From Deltaproteobacteria bacterium (GTDB lineage Bacteria; Myxococcota_A; Polyangia; Polyangiales; Houyiibacteriaceae), in contig JAEPMI010000005.1 of assembly GCA_017644045.1 (NCBI GenBank), positions 1 through 64,000 of the forward strand: DNA of 64,000 nucleotides, in the 5' to 3' direction. Both the position numbers and the translations under genes were made by a program. Below the pieces are notes generated by a model that was not told where the DNA came from, ran no database searches, and saw only the letters and a list, made by a program, of their open reading frames with translations. This document shows positions 52,722-62,824 of the stretch, piece after piece. Every line of letters begins with the position of its first letter. The stretch's first letter is position 1.

Positions 52722-54452
52722 ATGCGATTGGCTTGTGTGGTCTTGGGCGTGCTCGTCGGAGCGTGTGGAGCGCGCTCCGTATTGGTGACCGACGACGGCA
52801 ACGAAGACGGCGGCGTGAGCCCCGTCGACATGCTGGTCACCCCTGATGGGTTCTCGCCCGATCTGGGTCCCGACATGGGCCCGGTGCCCGAGTTCGAGGC
52901 CGTGTGCCCGCCGCCCATCGAGAGCCGACCCGGCGTTCGGACGACGATCAACGCATCCGTCGAGGGTGACTTCCGACCGGGCTCGATGCGCTGGTCGTTC
53001 TTCGGTGGCCCGGAGGCGGTCTCGCCCATGCCGCCGACCGGCCCCTCCACCGCCATCCTCCCGCCGATCACCGGCATCTACGAGATGCAGTTCACCGCGA
53101 CCGACGTGGATGGCATCTCCGACAGCTGCATCGCTCGCGTCGTCGCGACCGGGAGCCTCCCGCTCCTGGTGTGCCCCGACGTCGAGACCGTGCCGGTCGG
53201 TGAGTCGATCGAGCTGCTCGCCTCCGCCTTCGACGAAGAGGGCCCCGTGTCGCTCGAGTGGAACCTGCTCCCCGGCGGCGGGATGGGCACCCTCGAGCCG
53301 ACCGGTCCGCAGACCGCGATGTTCACCGGCTTCGTCGCCGGCGAGTACCGCATCGAGGTCATCGGCACCGACACCGACGGCAACACCACACGGTGCATGC
53401 ACGTGATCCGGGTCATCGCGCCGCCGGTGATCAACTGCCCGGGCACGCCCTTCATGGGCCCGACCCGACAGCCCCTCGACATCTCGCTCATGGTCACCGA
53501 CGACACCCGCGTGGTGACGCACGACTGGCTCGGCGTCAGCTGGCCGCCCGACGACACCGGCGTGGAGATCGTGACCAGCTCGGGCCCGAACCTGACCATG
53601 ATCCCCAACAAGCGCGGCGAGTACGTGCTGCGCTACACGGCGACGGACACCGACGGCCTCTCCAGCAGCTGTGACGTGCGGGTCATCGGCACCCCGACCC
53701 CGCCGACGCTCACCTGTCCCACGGAGGTCACCACTCGGCCCCTCACCCCGACCGCGATCATGGCCACGGCGGTCGACGACGGGACCCTCTCGAACTGGCG
53801 CTGGAACCTGACCGGCCAGCCGATGGGCTCGGCGGCCACCCAGCCCTCGCCTCGGAACAACCCGTCGACCACGTTCACGCCGGACATCGCCGGCACCTAC
53901 CAGCTCACGGTCAGCGTGCGTGACGACGACGGGAACACAGCGATGTGCACGACCACCGTGCTCGCGGTGAACGACCAGGGCCTCCGCATCGAGATGTTCT
54001 GGGACAGCAACGGGACGGACATGGACACCCACTTGCTGAGCCCCCGAGCGACGTCGTGGACCAACCCGGAGGACTGCTACTACGCCAACTGCCGTGGCGG
54101 CGGGCTGAACTGGGGCCCCGGGGGCGCCATCGACGATCCCACGCTCGACATCGATGACACCGATGGCTTCGGCCCCGAGAACATCAACATCGACGAGCCG
54201 GAGGACGGAACCTTCCGCGTGGGCGTGCATGCGTTCCGTGGTCGCGGCCGCGTGACCGTGCGGATCTACTGCGGCGGGGACCGGATGAACCCGGCACGCA
54301 CGATCGGGCCGGTTCCGCTCGACAGCCGTGAGCTCTGGAAGGTGGCCGACGTCGAGATCGACGGCATCGACTGCACGATCACGGAGCTGACGAACGCTGC
54401 CGGCCAGCCGCTCGTGCTCCCCGAGTCCCCCGACCCCTTCAACAACCGCTGA
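52722..54452 (+). CDS. PKD-repeat lipoprotein with DUF2135-like C-terminus
   Basis: A 576-residue lipoprotein (lipobox GVLVGAC-GAR) with an Asp-rich linker, four PKD/Ig-like repeats each beginning with a Cys-Pro pair (for example LLVCPDVETVPVGESIELLA) and repeating YxATDxDGxSDSC. A C-terminal domain (about 435-560) with MFWDSNGTDMDTHLLSP and RVTVRIYCGG resembles the DUF2135/YfaP type. Start ATG 52722 gives the signal; ATG 52710 is possible. The gene is tail to tail with the next: the two stop codons form TGATCA. Confidence 0.85.
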   Translation: MRLACVVLGVLVGACGARSVLVTDDGNEDGGVSPVDMLVTPDGFSPDLGPDMGPVPEFEAVCPPPIESRPGVRTTINASVEGDFRPGSMRWSFFGGPEAVSPMPPTGPSTAILPPITGIYEMQFTATDVDGISDSCIARVVATGSLPLLVCPDVETVPVGESIELLASAFDEEGPVSLEWNLLPGGGMGTLEPTGPQTAMFTGFVAGEYRIEVIGTDTDGNTTRCMHVIRVIAPPVINCPGTPFMGPTRQPLDISLMVTDDTRVVTHDWLGVSWPPDDTGVEIVTSSGPNLTMIPNKRGEYVLRYTATDTDGLSSSCDVRVIGTPTPPTLTCPTEVTTRPLTPTAIMATAVDDGTLSNWRWNLTGQPMGSAATQPSPRNNPSTTFTPDIAGTYQLTVSVRDDDGNTAMCTTTVLAVNDQGLRIEMFWDSNGTDMDTHLLSPRATSWTNPEDCYYANCRGGGLNWGPGGAIDDPTLDIDDTDGFGPENINIDEPEDGTFRVGVHAFRGRGRVTVRIYCGGDRMNPARTIGPVPLDSRELWKVADVEIDGIDCTITELTNAAGQPLVLPESPDPFNNR

Positions 54453-55703
54453 TCAGGGCTGCTGCTCGCAGGGCGTGACGTCGAAGTCGACGACGCGCTG
54501 ACACCAGTTGCGATCGCCGGCCCCGCTCGGGTCGCGATCGCAGGTGTCGCTGTTGCCTTCGCCGGTGAAGCTGCCGCTGAAGACGGCCGTCTCGCCGCAG
54601 TTGCGGACCGTGATGCGGTAGTCGACCGGGCGACCGCCGATGCACGAGCGCCAGTGCGACACGCGCACCTGGTAGGTCCCCGCCGGCGCGCGACCGCGGG
54701 GCCAGAAGATGTGCTCGTTGTCGGTGCCCATGTTGCTCGAGCACGCCGCGTTCGCGTCGAGGTCGAGGTGACCGCCCGTCGCTCCATCGGTGTTGCCGTA
54801 GTAGACGACCACGCCGGTCGGTGAGACGACGTAGAGGTCGAGGTCGGTGGTCTCGGTCATCGAGAGGCTGACCTCGACGTCGCCGGTACCGGTGGGCATC
54901 ACCTGGAGCCGACGCTCGACCCACGGGCTGGTACGGCCGGCGGTGTCGACCGCCGCGATGCGCACGGTCGCGTACATCTCCTTGTCGGCCGGCGCCGGTT
55001 GGCCGTTCGGGAGCACGGGCGCGTCGATGCCGAACTGGATCTCGGCTTCCTCGACGCCGGCGACGCGAATGGTGCCGAGCTCGCTCTCGACGACCGCGGG
55101 AAGCACGAAGAAGCCCGGGTAGTCGACGAACTCGAGCAGGAGGCCGGCGACCGCCCCATCGGAGCCGGTGCCCGACGAGGCCGCGACGGGGATCAACGCC
55201 GGGGCGCCAGGCACGACCGTGAGCGGTGCGTTGGAGGGCTCCGTCAGCCGCAGGCCGGGGGCGCCGGGCTGCGGATCGGCCGGCGGCGCGCCCGCGCGCA
55301 GCTCGGCGCCGACGACGAGCCAGGGGTTGTCGATGGTGCGCCCACCCCGGTGGGCCGCCGCCATGCGTCGGAGGTCGCTCGTCCCACCGGGGAGCATGCC
55401 GACGACATCGACGAAGGGTCCGGGTCGGTAGCGCCGGCGCATCTGCTCCCGGCGGGCCTCGAGGTCGAGCGGCGGAGCCTCGGGTGCCGAGGGCACGGTC
55501 ATCTCGATGGGTTCGACCGGAGTGGGCCCCTCGATCTCCTCGACCGCAGGGTCGTCGTCGCTGGCGAAGCGTTGGTAGAGCGACCAGGCGCCGCCGATGC
55601 CAGCGACGAGGAGGATCAGGAGCAGCAACCCCAAGAGGATGGGCACGGCGAGGCTTCGCCCGCCTTCCGCCCCCTCGCCTTCGGGGATGCTCTCGCCCTT
55701 CAC
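54453..55703 (-). CDS. Single-span secreted-domain protein with DUF2135-like C-terminus
   Basis: A 416-residue protein anchored by one span (AVPILLGLLLLILLVAGIGGAW, about 19-40). After a Pro/Glu linker and Arg-rich helix comes a beta-rich part. The C-terminal domain (about 285-415, LSMTETTDLDLYVVSPTGVV and YQVRVSHWRSCIG) is of the same general kind as in the convergent gene, a pair that may interact. The start is uncertain: GTG 55703 is preferred because it leaves room for the divergent promoter; ATG 55784 is the longest. Confidence 0.75.
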   Translation of the reverse strand: MKGESIPEGEGAEGGRSLAVPILLGLLLLILLVAGIGGAWSLYQRFASDDDPAVEEIEGPTPVEPIEMTVPSAPEAPPLDLEARREQMRRRYRPGPFVDVVGMLPGGTSDLRRMAAAHRGGRTIDNPWLVVGAELRAGAPPADPQPGAPGLRLTEPSNAPLTVVPGAPALIPVAASSGTGSDGAVAGLLLEFVDYPGFFVLPAVVESELGTIRVAGVEEAEIQFGIDAPVLPNGQPAPADKEMYATVRIAAVDTAGRTSPWVERRLQVMPTGTGDVEVSLSMTETTDLDLYVVSPTGVVVYYGNTDGATGGHLDLDANAACSSNMGTDNEHIFWPRGRAPAGTYQVRVSHWRSCIGGRPVDYRITVRNCGETAVFSGSFTGEGNSDTCDRDPSGAGDRNWCQRVVDFDVTPCEQQP

Positions 55704-55810
55704 TCCCGATCGTACGCCCCGGGAGCCGGATGCGTTCCCTTCGGGGGGATTTCGCCGTGGATCGCTTCGCGGTTGCCTTGCCACTTCCCGGGACGATAAA
55801 CCGGCGGCCA

Positions 55811-56626
55811 GTGTCCGAGCGAGACGAGCGTGCCCCCAGCCATCCCTACTTCGGGGAAGGCTTCCTGCCCTTCGCCCATCGGGGGGGCTCGAAGCGATGG
55901 CCGGAGAACACCCTCTTCGCCTTCGAGAACGCCTACCAGCTCGGCTTCCGCTGGATCGAGACCGACGTCCACCTGACCAGGGACGGGCGCATCGTCGTCC
56001 ACCACGACGAGACCCTCGAGCGGTGCAGCGATGGGCGCGGCCGGGTGGACGAGCACACCCTGGAAGAGCTCCAGCGCTTCGACGCCGGCTACCAGTTCAC
56101 GGCGGACGGGACACGCTTCCCGTACCGCGGTCAGGGCATCACCATCCCCCACCTCGAGGAGGCGTTCGCGCTCCACGAGGACCTGCACCTGAACCTGGAG
56201 ATGAAGGGGCGCGACCCGCGGATCGCCGACGCGCTCTGGGACTTCATCGAGGCGCACGGCGTGCACGACCGGGTGCTGGTGGCGAGCGCGCACGACCCGC
56301 TGACCGACCGCTTCCGCGAGCTGGCGGACGACCGGGTGGTCACCTCGCCCGGCGTGCGCGGCATCCTCCAGTTCTGGCTCGCGGTCCGTTCGCGCACGCA
56401 CCGATTCCTGAAGGTCCCCTTCCACGCGCTGCAGGTGCCGCCCTTCCACGAGCGGCTCCGTGTGGTCGACGAGCGCTTCGTGGCAGCGGCGCACCACCAC
56501 GGGCTGAAGGTCCACGTCTGGACCATCGACGACCCGCTCGAGATGCGCCGGCTCCACAAACTGGGTGTGGACGGGATCATGACGGACCGACCGGAGGTCC
56601 TGCTCGACACCCTCGACGGCCTCTGA
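55811..56626 (+). CDS. Glycerophosphodiester phosphodiesterase
   Basis: A 271-residue GDPD enzyme. The motif pair HRGGSKRWPENT and ETDVHLTRDGRIVVHHD, the EMKGRDPR region, and the C-terminal HVWTIDDPLEMRRLHKLGVDGIMTDRP are all present. No signal peptide, so cytoplasmic, acting on glycerophosphodiesters from lipid turnover. Start is GTG 55811. Its TGA shares one base with the ATG of the Smr gene (TGATG). Confidence 0.93.
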   Translation: MSERDERAPSHPYFGEGFLPFAHRGGSKRWPENTLFAFENAYQLGFRWIETDVHLTRDGRIVVHHDETLERCSDGRGRVDEHTLEELQRFDAGYQFTADGTRFPYRGQGITIPHLEEAFALHEDLHLNLEMKGRDPRIADALWDFIEAHGVHDRVLVASAHDPLTDRFRELADDRVVTSPGVRGILQFWLAVRSRTHRFLKVPFHALQVPPFHERLRVVDERFVAAAHHHGLKVHVWTIDDPLEMRRLHKLGVDGIMTDRPEVLLDTLDGL

Positions 56627-57030
56627 TGGCCATCTTCGTGGCGCTCGGAGCGATCGCCGCGATCGCGCTCTGGCTGGTCGTTCCCTTTCGCCGGCGAAAG
56701 GAGCGGCGAGCGCTGATGCCGGCCGAGCGGTCGTTCGAGCGCGAACTGCCCGACGAGCCCGCGGCGATACCCATCGACGGCACGCTGGACCTCCACCACT
56801 TCCGCCCAGCGGAGGTCGGCGACGTGGTGGATGCCTACCTCGACGAGTGCCGCGAGAAGGGGATTCGCCACGTCCGGCTCATTCACGGCAAGGGCAAGGG
56901 CGTGCTCCGGCGGACCGTGCACGCGCGGCTCGAACGGCGCGACGACGTGCGCTCCTTCGGGCTGGCCACCGACCGCTCGAGCTGGGGCGCGACCCTGGTG
57001 GAGCTTGACGTCCCGGACGATAGTGTCTAG
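56626..57030 (+). CDS. Smr-domain protein with N-terminal membrane span
   Basis: A 134-residue protein. After one span (FVALGAIAAIALWLVVPF) and a basic stretch comes an Smr domain with DLHHFRPAEV and the GKGKG loop (HGKGKGVLRR). Smr domains nick DNA or RNA, or bind them. A membrane-anchored version is uncommon but known in this group. Translated with the GDPD gene before it. The last codons overlap the promoter/operator of the NAD operon. Confidence 0.9.
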   Translation: MAIFVALGAIAAIALWLVVPFRRRKERRALMPAERSFERELPDEPAAIPIDGTLDLHHFRPAEVGDVVDAYLDECREKGIRHVRLIHGKGKGVLRRTVHARLERRDDVRSFGLATDRSSWGATLVELDVPDDSV

Positions 57031-57040
57031 CGTACACTAT
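57005..57040 (+). promoter_or_regulatory. Promoter and NrtR-type operator of the NAD salvage operon
   Basis: TTGACG (57005-57010), 17 bases, TAGCGT (57028-57033) makes a sigma-70 promoter. A perfect palindrome, arms ATAGTGT and ACACTAT around 7 bases (57020-57040), covers its -10 box and spacer. Because the operon encodes an NrtR-type regulator, this is the likely NrtR operator: binding would block RNA polymerase. The site overlaps the Smr stop codon. Confidence 0.75.
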
Positions 57041-57073
57041 GCCGCGGCGGGTGCCCGACAGATCGGAGCGATC

Positions 57074-58522
57074 ATGGCGGATCTCACATTGCTCACGGAC
57101 CTCTACCAACTGACGATGGCGTGCGGCTATTGGAAGGCGGGCATCTCCGATCGTCGGGCGGTCTTCCACCTCTTCTTCCGCCGGCCGCCCTTCGGCGGCG
57201 CCTACGCGGTGGCCGCCGGCCTCGAGGACGCGCTCGCCTATCTCGAGGGGCTGAGCTTCGAGCCGGACGAGCTCGACTACCTGGCGAGCCTGGTCGGCGC
57301 GGACGGCAACCCGCGCTTCCCGAAGACCTTCATCGAGAGCCTCGCCTCGCTTCGTTGCGAGCTGGACGTCGAGGCCATGCCCGAAGGCACGGTCGCCTTC
57401 CCTCACGAGCCGCTGATGCGCATCGAAGGCCCACTCATTCAGGCGCAGCTGGTCGAGACCACGCTCATCAACCTGGTCGGCTTCCAGACGCTGATCGCCA
57501 CCAAGGCCGCGCGGGTCTGCGACGTGGCGCGAAGCCCAGCGGGCGAGCGGGAGACGGTGCTCGAGTTCGGCCTTCGCCGCACTCACGGTCCCGACGGTGG
57601 CCTCAGCGCGAGCCGCGCCGCCTTCATCGGCGGCTGCCACGCGACGAGCAACGTGCTCGCGGGCAAGCGCTTCGGCATTCCGGTGCGCGGCACGCACGCG
57701 CACAGCTGGGTGATGGCCTTCGACACCGAGCGCGAAGCGTTCGAGGCCTACGCGGACGCGTTCCCCGGAGGGAGCGTGTTCCTGGTCGACACCTACGACA
57801 CCCTGGAGGGCGTGAAGGTCGCGTGCGAGGTCGGCGCGGAGCTCCGCGCCAAGGGCCACGAGCTGGTCGGCGTGCGGCTGGACAGCGGCGACATGGCCAA
57901 GCTCTCGATCGGCGCACGCGACATCCTCGACGCCGCGGGCTTCCCCGAGGCGAAGATCGTCGCCAGCTCGAACCTCGACGAGGTGTCGATCGCCGCGATG
58001 AAGAAGGACGGCGCGAAGGTCGACGTCTGGGGCGTGGGCACCCGGATGACCACGGCCTACGACCAGCCCTCGCTCAACGCGGTCTACAAGCTCGGCGCGG
58101 TGCGCGAGACCACGGACGGCGGGTGGGAGTACCGGATGAAGGTCAGCAGCACGCCGGCCAAGCGCTCCATCCCGGGGCGGCTGAAGGTGCGCCGCTTCAC
58201 CCAGGGCGACGAGTGGATCGCCGACGCCATCTACGACGAAGGGCTGGGTCTCTCGGAGGGCGCGCTGGTCGGTCCGGAGACCGGGACGACACGGTCGATC
58301 CCGCCCGACGCCAAGGGCGAAGAGCTCTTGGTGCCCGTCCTGCGCGACGGAGCCCGAGTGGGCGAGCGCGTTTCGCTCGTCGCCGCGCGCGAGCGGGCGA
58401 TGGCGAGCGTGGACTCGCTCCCGAGCGAGCTTCGTGCGATCGAGACCCAGACCCGGCACTTCGTCGGGGTCGACGCCGAGCTCTCGGCCATTCGAGAGCG
58501 CATCACCGAGGAACACCGATGA
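57074..58522 (+). CDS. pncB: Nicotinate phosphoribosyltransferase
   Basis: A 482-residue NAD salvage enzyme that joins nicotinate to PRPP to make nicotinate mononucleotide (ATP-stimulated). Family features: start [65 protein letters not shown] and [23 protein letters not shown]. First gene of the operon after the NrtR-type palindrome. The stop overlaps the prs start (ATGA). ATG 57074 chosen since homology starts here. Confidence 0.97.
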   Translation: MADLTLLTDLYQLTMACGYWKAGISDRRAVFHLFFRRPPFGGAYAVAAGLEDALAYLEGLSFEPDELDYLASLVGADGNPRFPKTFIESLASLRCELDVEAMPEGTVAFPHEPLMRIEGPLIQAQLVETTLINLVGFQTLIATKAARVCDVARSPAGERETVLEFGLRRTHGPDGGLSASRAAFIGGCHATSNVLAGKRFGIPVRGTHAHSWVMAFDTEREAFEAYADAFPGGSVFLVDTYDTLEGVKVACEVGAELRAKGHELVGVRLDSGDMAKLSIGARDILDAAGFPEAKIVASSNLDEVSIAAMKKDGAKVDVWGVGTRMTTAYDQPSLNAVYKLGAVRETTDGGWEYRMKVSSTPAKRSIPGRLKVRRFTQGDEWIADAIYDEGLGLSEGALVGPETGTTRSIPPDAKGEELLVPVLRDGARVGERVSLVAARERAMASVDSLPSELRAIETQTRHFVGVDAELSAIRERITEEHR

Positions 58523-59496
58523 GCACCCCCAACGACGCGGTCGTCTTCTCGACCGAAGCCTACGACCCCATGCGCGACGCGCTCTGCGAAGCGGGCGGCT
58601 TCGAGGCAGGGCTGATCGAGCGGAATCGGTTCAGCGACGGGGAGCGCTACATGCGCATCGCCACCGACGTGGCCGGGCGCGACGTGGTGCTCCTCGGCGG
58701 GACGGTCGACGAGGCGGCGACCCTCGAGATCTACGACCTGGCCTGCGCGCTGGTGCACGGCGGCGCACACATCCTGACGCTCGTGATCCCCTGGTACGGC
58801 TACCAGACGATGGAGCGCGCGGTGAAGCCGGGCGAGGTCGTGGTGGCGAAGACCCGAGCGCGGCTGCTCTCGTCGATCCCGACCGCCGGCTCCGGCAACC
58901 GGGTCGTGCTCGTGGACCTGCACGCCGAGGGCATCCCGCACTACTTCGACGGGAGCATCCGGCCAGTGCACCTCTACATGACGCCGCTGACGCTCCCGAT
59001 GATCCGCAAGCTCGGGGGCAAGCGCTTCGCGGTCGGCGCGACCGACGCAGGCCGCGCGAAGTGGGTCGAGTCGTTGGCGAACGACCTCGGCGTCGAGGCG
59101 GGCTTCGTCTTCAAGCGGCGGGTGAGCGCGGACCAAACGGAGGTCAGCGCGCTCTCCGCCGACGTGACGGGCAAGACCGTCGTGATCTACGACGACATGA
59201 TTCGCACCGGCGGCTCGCTGATGGGCGCCGCCCGCGCGTTCCTCGAAGCCGGCGCGGAGAAGATCGCTGCGGTCTGCACCCACGGCGTGTTCCCGGGCGA
59301 CGCCCTCGAGCGGCTGGAGAAGTCCGGCCTCTTCGTGGGCATCGGGTGCACCGACACCCACCCGCACGCGCGGCCACTGGCCGGCGAGTTCCTCCACGTC
59401 GAGCCCATCGCGCCGCTACTCGCGGAAGCGCTCGGACCCGGCGGCCTGGTCACCCTGCATCGGCGCGGCTCGGCCGACGAAGGAGCAGAGTCATGA
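58519..59496 (+). CDS. prs: Ribose-phosphate pyrophosphokinase paralog
   Basis: A 325-residue PRPP synthase-like enzyme. The flexible catalytic loop ([15 protein letters not shown]), the PRPP-binding loop ([15 protein letters not shown]) and [13 protein letters not shown] (in place of the usual DLHAGQIQGFF) are recognisable but divergent from housekeeping Prs. Its place between pncB and nadE, with four-base overlaps on each side, suggests that it supplies PRPP directly to PncB for NAD synthesis. Confidence 0.9.
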   Translation: MSTPNDAVVFSTEAYDPMRDALCEAGGFEAGLIERNRFSDGERYMRIATDVAGRDVVLLGGTVDEAATLEIYDLACALVHGGAHILTLVIPWYGYQTMERAVKPGEVVVAKTRARLLSSIPTAGSGNRVVLVDLHAEGIPHYFDGSIRPVHLYMTPLTLPMIRKLGGKRFAVGATDAGRAKWVESLANDLGVEAGFVFKRRVSADQTEVSALSADVTGKTVVIYDDMIRTGGSLMGAARAFLEAGAEKIAAVCTHGVFPGDALERLEKSGLFVGIGCTDTHPHARPLAGEFLHVEPIAPLLAEALGPGGLVTLHRRGSADEGAES

Positions 59497-61460
59497 AGCA
59501 CATTCGATTCGGTGTCGGCGTCCTGAACCAGACCCCCTTCGATTGGGAAGGGAACGACCAGCGCATTCGCGAAGCGATTCAGCAAGCGCGCGACGCTGGC
59601 GTGTCGGTGCTCTGTCTGCCGGAGCTCTGCATCACCGGCTACGGCTGCGAGGACATGTTCCACGCGCCCGCGCTCCTCGACGAAGCGTGGGAGCGACTCG
59701 AGTCCCTCGCGCCGAAGACGGACGGAATGGTGGTGAGCGTGGGGCTTCCGGTCGAGATGCGCGGGGCCATCTACAACTGCGCCGCCCTGCTGGTCGACGG
59801 GAAGATCGAGGGGCTCGTCGCCAAGCGCTTCCTCGCCGGCGACGGGCTCCACTACGAGCCGCGCTGGTTCAAGCCCTGGCCCTCCGGCGAGGTCACGACG
59901 CTGCATCGCGGGAAGGACCGCTATCCCTTCGGCGATCTCATCTTCGACGTGGGCGGACTGCTCTTCGGCTTCGAGATCTGCGAGGACGCCTGGGTCGCCG
60001 CGCGACCGGGGAGCCGGCTCTCGCTCCAGGGCATCGACGTGATCATGAACCCGAGCGCGAGCCACTTCGCCTTCGGCAAGCAGGACATCCGCCGCCGACT
60101 GGTGCTCGAGGGCTCGCGCGCCTTCGGCGTGACGTACCTCTACGCGAACCTGCTCGGCAACGAGTCGGGCCGCATCGTCTACGACGGCGGCGGGATGGTC
60201 GCGAGCGCCGGCTCGCTGCTCGCCGAGACCACGCGCTTCTCGTTCGCCGACGTGGGCATCGCGCACTCGCTCGTCGACGTGAGCTTCACGCGCCTCCAGC
60301 GCGCACGCACTGCGAGCTTCCAGCCGGAGCCGCGTGACGAAGCCGTCTACGTGGACTTCGACTATCCGGACCTGCCGCCCGAGCGCTTCGAGCGGCTGAG
60401 CCCGACCGACTACTCGAAGGAGGACGCCTTCGCGCGGGTGATCGCGCTGGCGCTCTTCGACTACCTCCGAAAGGCGCGGGCGCAGGGCTACGTGGTCTCG
60501 CTCAGCGGCGGCGCCGACAGCACTGCGTGTGCGTGCCTGGTCCGCATCATGGTGGACATGGCGCTGAGCGAGCTGGGGCTCGAGGGCACCAGGGCTCGCC
60601 TCGGTCACATCGGGAAGCTCGCCGACGCCGAGGACGCCGCCGCGGTCACGAAGCGGCTCCTGACCACGGCCTACCAGTCGACGCGCAACTCGGGCGACGT
60701 GACCCGGAACGCGGCCAGCGCGGTCGCCGAGGCGATCGGCGCCGACCACTACGAGCTCGACGTGGACGCACTCGTAGAGGGCTACGTCGCGCTGGTCGAG
60801 AAGGGACTCGGCCGCGACCTGACCTGGGAGACGGACGACATCGCGCTCCAGAACATCCAGGCTCGGGTTCGGGCGCCCTCGATCTGGCTCATCGCCAACG
60901 CGCGCGGGCAGATCCTGGTCTCGACCTCGAACCGCTCGGAGGCCGCGGTCGGATACGCGACGATGGATGGCGACACCTCGGGCGGCATCTCGCCCATCGC
61001 GGGCATCGACAAGGCGTTCCTCCGCCAGTGGCTGAAGTGGCTCGAGACGGAGGGTGCGCCGGCCATCGGGCCCTTCCCCGCCGTGCGGGCGGTCAACGAG
61101 CAGCAGCCCACCGCCGAGCTGCGTCCGGCCGCCGAAGGCCAGACCGACGAGGGCGACCTGATGCCCTACCCGGTCCTCGACGCGATCGAGCGGGTGGCCA
61201 TCCGGGACAAGAAGTTCCCCGACGAGGCCTTCGCGATGATGCGCGTGGAGTTCCCGGAGGTCCCCGCGGAGACGATGCGGGGCTGGGTCGCGAAGTTCTA
61301 TCGGCTCTGGTGCCGCAACCAGTGGAAGCGTGAGCGCTACGCTGCGAGCTTCCACGTCGACGACAAGAACCTCGACCCGAAGACCTGGTGCCGCTTCCCG
61401 ATCCTCTCGGGCGGCTACGCGATGGAGCTCGCCGCGCTCGCTCGCGGCGGCAAGGGCTGA
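59493..61460 (+). CDS. nadE: Glutamine-dependent NAD(+) synthetase
   Basis: A 655-residue two-domain enzyme that converts nicotinate adenine dinucleotide to NAD using glutamine and ATP. The N-terminal nitrilase-like glutaminase holds Glu in [11 protein letters not shown], Lys in [11 protein letters not shown] and Cys in [11 protein letters not shown]. The C-terminal synthetase has the PP-loop [13 protein letters not shown] and [20 protein letters not shown]. Its ATG overlaps the prs stop. It finishes the pathway that PncB starts, with nadD expected elsewhere. Confidence 0.97.
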   Translation: MKHIRFGVGVLNQTPFDWEGNDQRIREAIQQARDAGVSVLCLPELCITGYGCEDMFHAPALLDEAWERLESLAPKTDGMVVSVGLPVEMRGAIYNCAALLVDGKIEGLVAKRFLAGDGLHYEPRWFKPWPSGEVTTLHRGKDRYPFGDLIFDVGGLLFGFEICEDAWVAARPGSRLSLQGIDVIMNPSASHFAFGKQDIRRRLVLEGSRAFGVTYLYANLLGNESGRIVYDGGGMVASAGSLLAETTRFSFADVGIAHSLVDVSFTRLQRARTASFQPEPRDEAVYVDFDYPDLPPERFERLSPTDYSKEDAFARVIALALFDYLRKARAQGYVVSLSGGADSTACACLVRIMVDMALSELGLEGTRARLGHIGKLADAEDAAAVTKRLLTTAYQSTRNSGDVTRNAASAVAEAIGADHYELDVDALVEGYVALVEKGLGRDLTWETDDIALQNIQARVRAPSIWLIANARGQILVSTSNRSEAAVGYATMDGDTSGGISPIAGIDKAFLRQWLKWLETEGAPAIGPFPAVRAVNEQQPTAELRPAAEGQTDEGDLMPYPVLDAIERVAIRDKKFPDEAFAMMRVEFPEVPAETMRGWVAKFYRLWCRNQWKRERYAASFHVDDKNLDPKTWCRFPILSGGYAMELAALARGGKG

Positions 61461-61463
61461 GGC

Positions 61464-62150
61464 TTGCCGACCTACGACCACCCGCGGCCCGCGCTCAGTG
61501 TGGACTGCGCCGTCTTCGGCCTCTCGGAGCGCGGGCTCGAGGTGCTGCTGGTGCAGCGCGATCTCGCGCCCTTCGAGGGGTCGTGGGCGCTACCGGGTGG
61601 ATTCGTTCGCGAGGACGAAGACCTGGAGGAAGCAGCGCGCCGCGAGCTCCGCGAGGAGACCGGACTCGAGGGCGTCTTCCTGGAGCAGCTCTACACCTTC
61701 GGCGAGCGCGGCCGCGATCCGCGCGGTCACGTGGTGAGCGTCGCGTGGGTCGCGCTGGTCAACGTACGCGACCACGCCGTGAGCGCGGCCACCGACGCGC
61801 GTGACGCGGCGTTCTTCCCGGTCGGCGACCTGCCGGAGCTGGCGTTCGACCACGACCACATCCTCGCGGTGGCCGAGGAGCGGGTGCGCGGGAAGGTCCG
61901 CTACCGACCGATCGGCTTCGAGCTCCTTCCGCCCGAGTTCACGCTCGCGCAGCTCCAGCACCTCTACGAGACGGTGCTCGGGCGCGAGCTCGATAAACGG
62001 AACTTCCGGAAGAAGCTGCTCGCCGCCGGCTTCCTCGAGGACACCGGCGAGCGCGAGGAGGGCGTGCCGCACCGACCGGCGCGACTCTATCGATTCGACC
62101 CCGAGGCCTATGCGCGGCTCGAGCGCGACGGCTTCGAGATGTGGATCTGA
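61464..62150 (+). CDS. nrtR: NrtR-type Nudix transcriptional regulator
   Basis: A 228-residue protein with an N-terminal Nudix domain and a C-terminal winged helix ([18 protein letters not shown] to [15 protein letters not shown]), the NrtR layout. NrtR represses NAD genes and is released by ADP-ribose or a related NAD metabolite. The Nudix box ([20 protein letters not shown]) is intact, which would allow hydrolysis of ADP-ribose; many NrtR proteins have a broken box. The start is TTG 61464. It lies inside the operon it likely controls. Confidence 0.92.
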   Translation: MPTYDHPRPALSVDCAVFGLSERGLEVLLVQRDLAPFEGSWALPGGFVREDEDLEEAARRELREETGLEGVFLEQLYTFGERGRDPRGHVVSVAWVALVNVRDHAVSAATDARDAAFFPVGDLPELAFDHDHILAVAEERVRGKVRYRPIGFELLPPEFTLAQLQHLYETVLGRELDKRNFRKKLLAAGFLEDTGEREEGVPHRPARLYRFDPEAYARLERDGFEMWI

Positions 62151-62172
62151 CCGCGAACGAAGGGAGAGAGCG

Positions 62173-62793
62173 ATGACCCGAGCCCTGATCCTGGTGGACA
62201 TCCAGAACGACTTCATGCCCGGCGGCGCGTTGGCGGTCCCCGACGGCTTCGCGGTGGTCCCCGTGGCCAACGCGCTGCTCCCGACGTTCGACCTCGTGGT
62301 CGCCTCGCAGGACTGGCACCCGGCGGGCCACGGTTCGTTCGCCTCGAGCCACGAGGGCAAGGCGCCCGGCGAGATGGGCGAGCTGGCCGGGATGCCACAG
62401 GTCATGTGGCCCGACCACTGCGTGCAGGAGACCGAGGGCGCCGCCTTCGTGGAGAGCCTCGACCTCAGCCGCGCGCCGAAGGGCGTCGAGGTCTTCCAGA
62501 AGGGCACCGACCCGAGAATCGACAGCTACAGCGCGTTCTTCGACAACGGCCACCGCAAGGACACGGGCCTCGGCGACTGGCTGAAGGCGCGCGAGGTACG
62601 CCAGGTGGTCATCGTCGGCGTGGCGACCGACTACTGCGTGAAGTTCACCGCCCTCGACGCGGCGGAGCTCGGCTTCGACGTGGTGCTGCTCGAGGACGGC
62701 TGCCGCGGGGTGAACCTGCAGCCGGACGACTCGGAGAAGGCGAAGGACGAGATGCGTGCGGCGGGCGTCACGGTCACCACCAGCGACACGTGA
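62173..62793 (+). CDS. pncA: Nicotinamidase
   Basis: A 206-residue enzyme that deamidates nicotinamide to nicotinate, the substrate of PncB. Catalytic Asp is in LVDIQNDF, the metal site in SQDWHPAGHGSF with a later His, and the nucleophile Cys in VGVATDYCVKFTA. The ribosome site is agggagag. Last core gene of the NAD salvage operon. Confidence 0.97.
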   Translation: MTRALILVDIQNDFMPGGALAVPDGFAVVPVANALLPTFDLVVASQDWHPAGHGSFASSHEGKAPGEMGELAGMPQVMWPDHCVQETEGAAFVESLDLSRAPKGVEVFQKGTDPRIDSYSAFFDNGHRKDTGLGDWLKAREVRQVVIVGVATDYCVKFTALDAAELGFDVVLLEDGCRGVNLQPDDSEKAKDEMRAAGVTVTTSDT

Positions 62794-62824
62794 CGGCCGG
62801 CGCGGCTGGCCCCATCATCGGCCC

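Noticed and set aside
50016-54230. A 1404-codon open frame on the minus strand
   Set aside because: It lies antisense to the end of the serine protease, the whole M1 aminopeptidase and most of the PKD lipoprotein, which have clear motifs and ribosome sites. Its protein is Arg/Val/Asp/His repetitive, typical of a shadow frame at high GC.
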